A stretch of DNA of 64,000 bases from Actinomadura rupiterrae (GTDB lineage Bacteria; Actinomycetota; Actinomycetes; Streptosporangiales; Streptosporangiaceae): contig NZ_JAMZEA010000017.1 in the NCBI RefSeq assembly GCF_024172125.1, positions 62,001-126,000 of the forward strand, in the 5' to 3' direction. Positions within the stretch are counted from its first letter, which is position 1. Each line of letters begins with the position of its first letter. The translations under genes were made by a program, and so were the position numbers. Positions 61,775-64,000 of this stretch are shown piece after piece. Under the pieces are notes generated by a model that saw only the letters and a program-made list of their open reading frames with translations, did no database searches and had not been told where the DNA came from.

Positions 61775-61933
61775 TCAGCAGTCCCAGGTGTTGCGGTCGT
61801 CCGGGTACGGCTCCCCGTGGTTGCTGTCGCTCTTGGAACCGTCCCAGGGGTCACAGTCGTCCCAAGCGCCGGCGACAGTCGGCCCCGGCACGCGAGTAAC
61901 GGTGACTTCGTCCATTCCGAGCGTGGTAGGCAT
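61775..61933 (-). CDS. candidate RiPP precursor peptide 2 (52 aa)
   Basis: The peptide begins MPTTLGMDEVTVTRVPGPTV and ends YPDDRNTWDC. The C-terminal half is rich in Asp and Trp with two Cys (AWDDCDPWDG and the last residue). GAAAGGTGAG lies before the ATG at 61933. It is placed between the JmjC gene at 62496 and the exporter, on the same strand. The N-terminal MDEVTV parallels the DEDIRV of peptide 1, and both have DDW/WDD motifs. A longer frame (to 62029) exists but has no good ribosome site. Confidence 0.72.
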   Translation of the reverse strand: MPTTLGMDEVTVTRVPGPTVAGAWDDCDPWDGSKSDSNHGEPYPDDRNTWDC

Positions 61934-62495
61934 ACCCCACTCACCTTTCTTTACGCGAGGCCGCCATTTGACCTCTGTCGAATCTGACTTTTTCAATCTA
62001 TCCCGATGCAGGCCTGGCGACAAGACCATTCACCGCAAATATCGGGCCAGAAAACAAGATGGGTCCGCCTGCAGTTTATATGCATGACGATTCACCCGTG
62101 CCAGAGTTCCAAAGAATTGCCCGGCATGGCGCAATAAGCTGTTCATGAATTTACGGCGCGGTGTGCAGGCCGTTCTGCTAGGCCGTGAACGACTTCGGTG
62201 GAAATGCAGGCCTTTCTTGACCTTCAGGGGCGAGTAGACGCCTCGGGAGGCCCTGGAAGGCTGAACCGCCCCGTGGGTGATCGCGATCATCGCCGTCACT
62301 CCGTGCCGCGTCCTTCCGGCCGGCACCGGTCCAGGTGGCGATGAGCTTCTTGGCATGCATGGGCAGGGCTGAAGGTTCGGTCGGCCGAGCACAGGCGAGG
62401 CGCGCTGGCAACACGCTGGACAGCGGCGTCCGCTCGCTGCTGCTGATGAGGAGCCGACTTTGCCCTGCCCCGAGCCAAGGAGCGGGCACGCCCCT
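61934..62495. other. leader region of peptide 2, ~560 bp
   Basis: No convincing gene. A minus-strand frame near 62180-62360 (MHAKKLIATWTGAGRKDAAR) lacks a ribosome site and reads as chance. The part at 61980-62100 is AT-rich and probably holds the peptide promoter. Confidence 0.4.
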
Positions 62496-63737
62496 TTACG
62501 CGGCTGTGAGGAAGCCTTCCTTTAGCAGGATCGCCACCAGCACGGAGCGACCTGATTCATCAAGGTTGCCTGCGATCTGGGATGGTTTGAACGGCCTGCC
62601 GTCTCTCTCGACGACATCGCGTAGCTCGGGAGACACCCGCGCAGGGAAGCGTACTGACTTGCCGTGGAACGACAGGGTCACCGCGTCGCCGTCTCGCCCA
62701 AGGAGTGCTTGGACCTCAGGACGCCGGCGGATGAGGGAATCTGCGGTGATCTGGCCCATCTGAAGGTCGACCAGATGACCACGCAGCTCAGGGTGTCGCT
62801 GGTCTACGACGCGGTCCCAGACTGAACTCGAAACCATGCGCTCAGGGGTGGGGAGCTGGTCGAGCAGGGCAGCGGCCAGTTGTTTGGCCAGGCCCTCCGC
62901 CGCGGCTCTTGCATCGCCGTCATGAGTGAAGCCGATCGGTAGCGCGCGACGAAAGGCTATGTCGTTTTCAACGACCGACCGTATAGCCTTTTTGAAAACG
63001 TCGGCCCAGAGCACCGGGTGGATTCCGATCGTCACGTGCATTGACGCCTCATGAGTGGAGGTGCCGGCGTGCACCGTTCCACGCGGGAGGTAGAGGAGAT
63101 CACCCGATTCCAGCGTGAATTCATGCGTGGGATCCCCTGGCCCCTCCTCAGGAGTACGCCAAGTCTGATTCCTCAACGGCAATTCTGCAGCCGCACCATA
63201 AAGATTCCATCTTTTAGAGCCGTGGACCTGTACGATCATCACATCGTGGGTATCGTAATGCGGCCGGAAGCCGCGGCTCTCAGGAGGGGTCAAGTAGATA
63301 TTGAGCTGAGGATTGAAGTTCTCATCATTGTCGAGCGAGCGGCAGAGCCGCATCAGGCCTTCATGCCGCTCATTGATCGCATTAGCTACAATGGTAGAAC
63401 CTTCTCGAAACCGCTGGTAGATCAATTCGAGCTCGTTACCGCGGAGCCGCTCGTCGTCGGACGATGCCAACAACTTCGATATCGGAGTCTCCTCGCCGTC
63501 CACCACCACTCGGATACTGTCCGCCCGGAGGTTGGTGACCATGAGGGCTCTGTCCAGGTCAGCGAGCGTAAAGAGGTCTCGGTAGTACTCTCGATCGCCA
63601 CGCTGGATCAGAAGCGGCTCGCGTTCATAGTACTGGTTCTTGAACTCTTCAACGCTTACCGGCGAAATAAGGCGAGCCAAGGTGTAGTAGGAACTGGCCG
63701 CTTTGATCGTTTCGTGCACCGCATTTTCTTCGGGCAT
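62496..63737 (-). CDS. JmjC-domain oxygenase with C-terminal RRE-like winged helix (copy 3)
   Basis: From the ATG at 63737 (GGGAG eight bases before it) the product has 413 residues and follows the same plan as copies 1 and 2: LISPVSVEEFKNQYYEREPL, JmjC ligands His160/Asp162 in RPHYDTHDV, Lys175 in GSKRWNLY, His223 in LPRGTVHAGT, and a winged-helix tail (LSFHGKSVRFPARVSPELRD, IAGNLDESG, VLVAILLKEGFL). A GTG at 63791 is also in frame. A strong AAGGAGGTG lies at 63807-63815 without an obvious start. It heads the minus-strand half of the cluster: JmjC, peptide 2, exporter, thioredoxin-like protein. Confidence 0.88.
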   Translation of the reverse strand: MPEENAVHETIKAASSYYTLARLISPVSVEEFKNQYYEREPLLIQRGDREYYRDLFTLADLDRALMVTNLRADSIRVVVDGEETPISKLLASSDDERLRGNELELIYQRFREGSTIVANAINERHEGLMRLCRSLDNDENFNPQLNIYLTPPESRGFRPHYDTHDVMIVQVHGSKRWNLYGAAAELPLRNQTWRTPEEGPGDPTHEFTLESGDLLYLPRGTVHAGTSTHEASMHVTIGIHPVLWADVFKKAIRSVVENDIAFRRALPIGFTHDGDARAAAEGLAKQLAAALLDQLPTPERMVSSSVWDRVVDQRHPELRGHLVDLQMGQITADSLIRRRPEVQALLGRDGDAVTLSFHGKSVRFPARVSPELRDVVERDGRPFKPSQIAGNLDESGRSVLVAILLKEGFLTAA

Positions 63738-64000
63738 CTTACACGCTCCCAGGAGTCGATAGGTCTCGAACTGCGCCCAACTCGGCAACACCGGACGAAA
63801 GAAGCACCTCCTTAATTCAGCACGATTTTCCTAGCCCGCCTCCTCCGTAAAGACGTTCATAGAACGATGGGTAAGTGTGGCTTCGGGGCTGCGGCAGCGA
63901 TCTAGGTCTCATCTGGATGCTGCCACGGGCAGTATCTGTCTGTAAATGCTGTTGTCATGACCTCACGCACCGTAGTCTTTAGTATTTTATGACAAGTGAA

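Noticed and set aside
62178..62360. minus-strand ORF beginning MHAKKLIATW as a third peptide gene
   Set aside because: No ribosome site, no resemblance to the other two peptides, Arg/Gly-rich chance composition.
63738..63803. short frame starting at a GTG in AAGGAGGTG upstream of the third JmjC gene
   Set aside because: Its ribosome site would touch the start codon; it ends one base before the JmjC ATG, but the peptide has no leader-like or core-like features.

Overview
The window is high-GC DNA with GTG/TTG starts, frequent GTGA/ATGA gene overlaps, Scr1-type XRE/DUF397 gene pairs and actinobacterial mobile elements. It comes from an actinomycete; Streptosporangiales or Thermomonosporaceae is my guess, and the sequence does not prove it. 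It reads as an accessory, mobile-element-rich region rather than a conserved core. No rRNA or tRNA gene was recognised.

Layout. 1-2.7 kb: overlapping tyrosine recombinase genes (probably a recombinase-in-trio element) next to a Tn3 transposase remnant. 3-8.9 kb: a frameshifted TerC gene, an acyl desaturase, a STAS protein, a DUF5994-like gene and a LapA-like gene on the minus strand; then a recombinase behind iterated CTTCTGATAT boxes and a YihY/BrkB membrane protein. 8.9-10.2 kb: a complete IS3-family element with ends, a 3-bp duplication and a frameshift site. 10.5-16.8 kb: two closely similar orphan-looking genes (the second looks like the immunity gene of the next locus), a broken methyltransferase, a NUDIX regulator and a divergent two-gene membrane protein plus nucleoside phosphorylase operon. 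16.9-27.3 kb: a secreted LamG protein and a 2207-residue RHS toxin with a deaminase-like tip, with Crp-like sites upstream. 28.3-32.6 kb: a small lipoprotein, DUF397/XRE genes, three tiny overlapping genes and a STAND-like ATPase. 32.9-35.9 kb: a three-gene transposon (ATPase, DDE transposase, DUF6431-like). 36.2-43 kb: a GIY-YIG-like protein, an ECF sigma factor with a cNMP-binding/cyclase/HTH regulator, and unknown genes. 43.4-48.3 kb: a second RHS gene with a HINT domain and its candidate immunity gene; its 5' end runs into a small CRISPR fragment. 48.5-53.6 kb: GT87 glycosyltransferase, response regulator and ABC transporter.

54-63.8 kb is the most interesting part. Three JmjC (cupin-like 2-oxoglutarate oxygenase) proteins, each ending in a winged-helix domain that resembles a RiPP recognition element, lie with two small acidic peptide genes, an ABC exporter and a DGxCxxC-thioredoxin-like protein carrying the same C-terminal domain. 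The simplest reading is a RiPP (modified peptide) cluster in which JmjC oxygenases hydroxylate Asp/Trp/Tyr-rich peptides. A nested 36-bp palindrome next to a promoter, and an XRE gene just upstream, suggest dedicated regulation. A second candidate system is the 12.7-15.5 kb pair, whose two proteins share a 24-residue motif with identical spacing and whose promoter region carries an NrtR-like operator.
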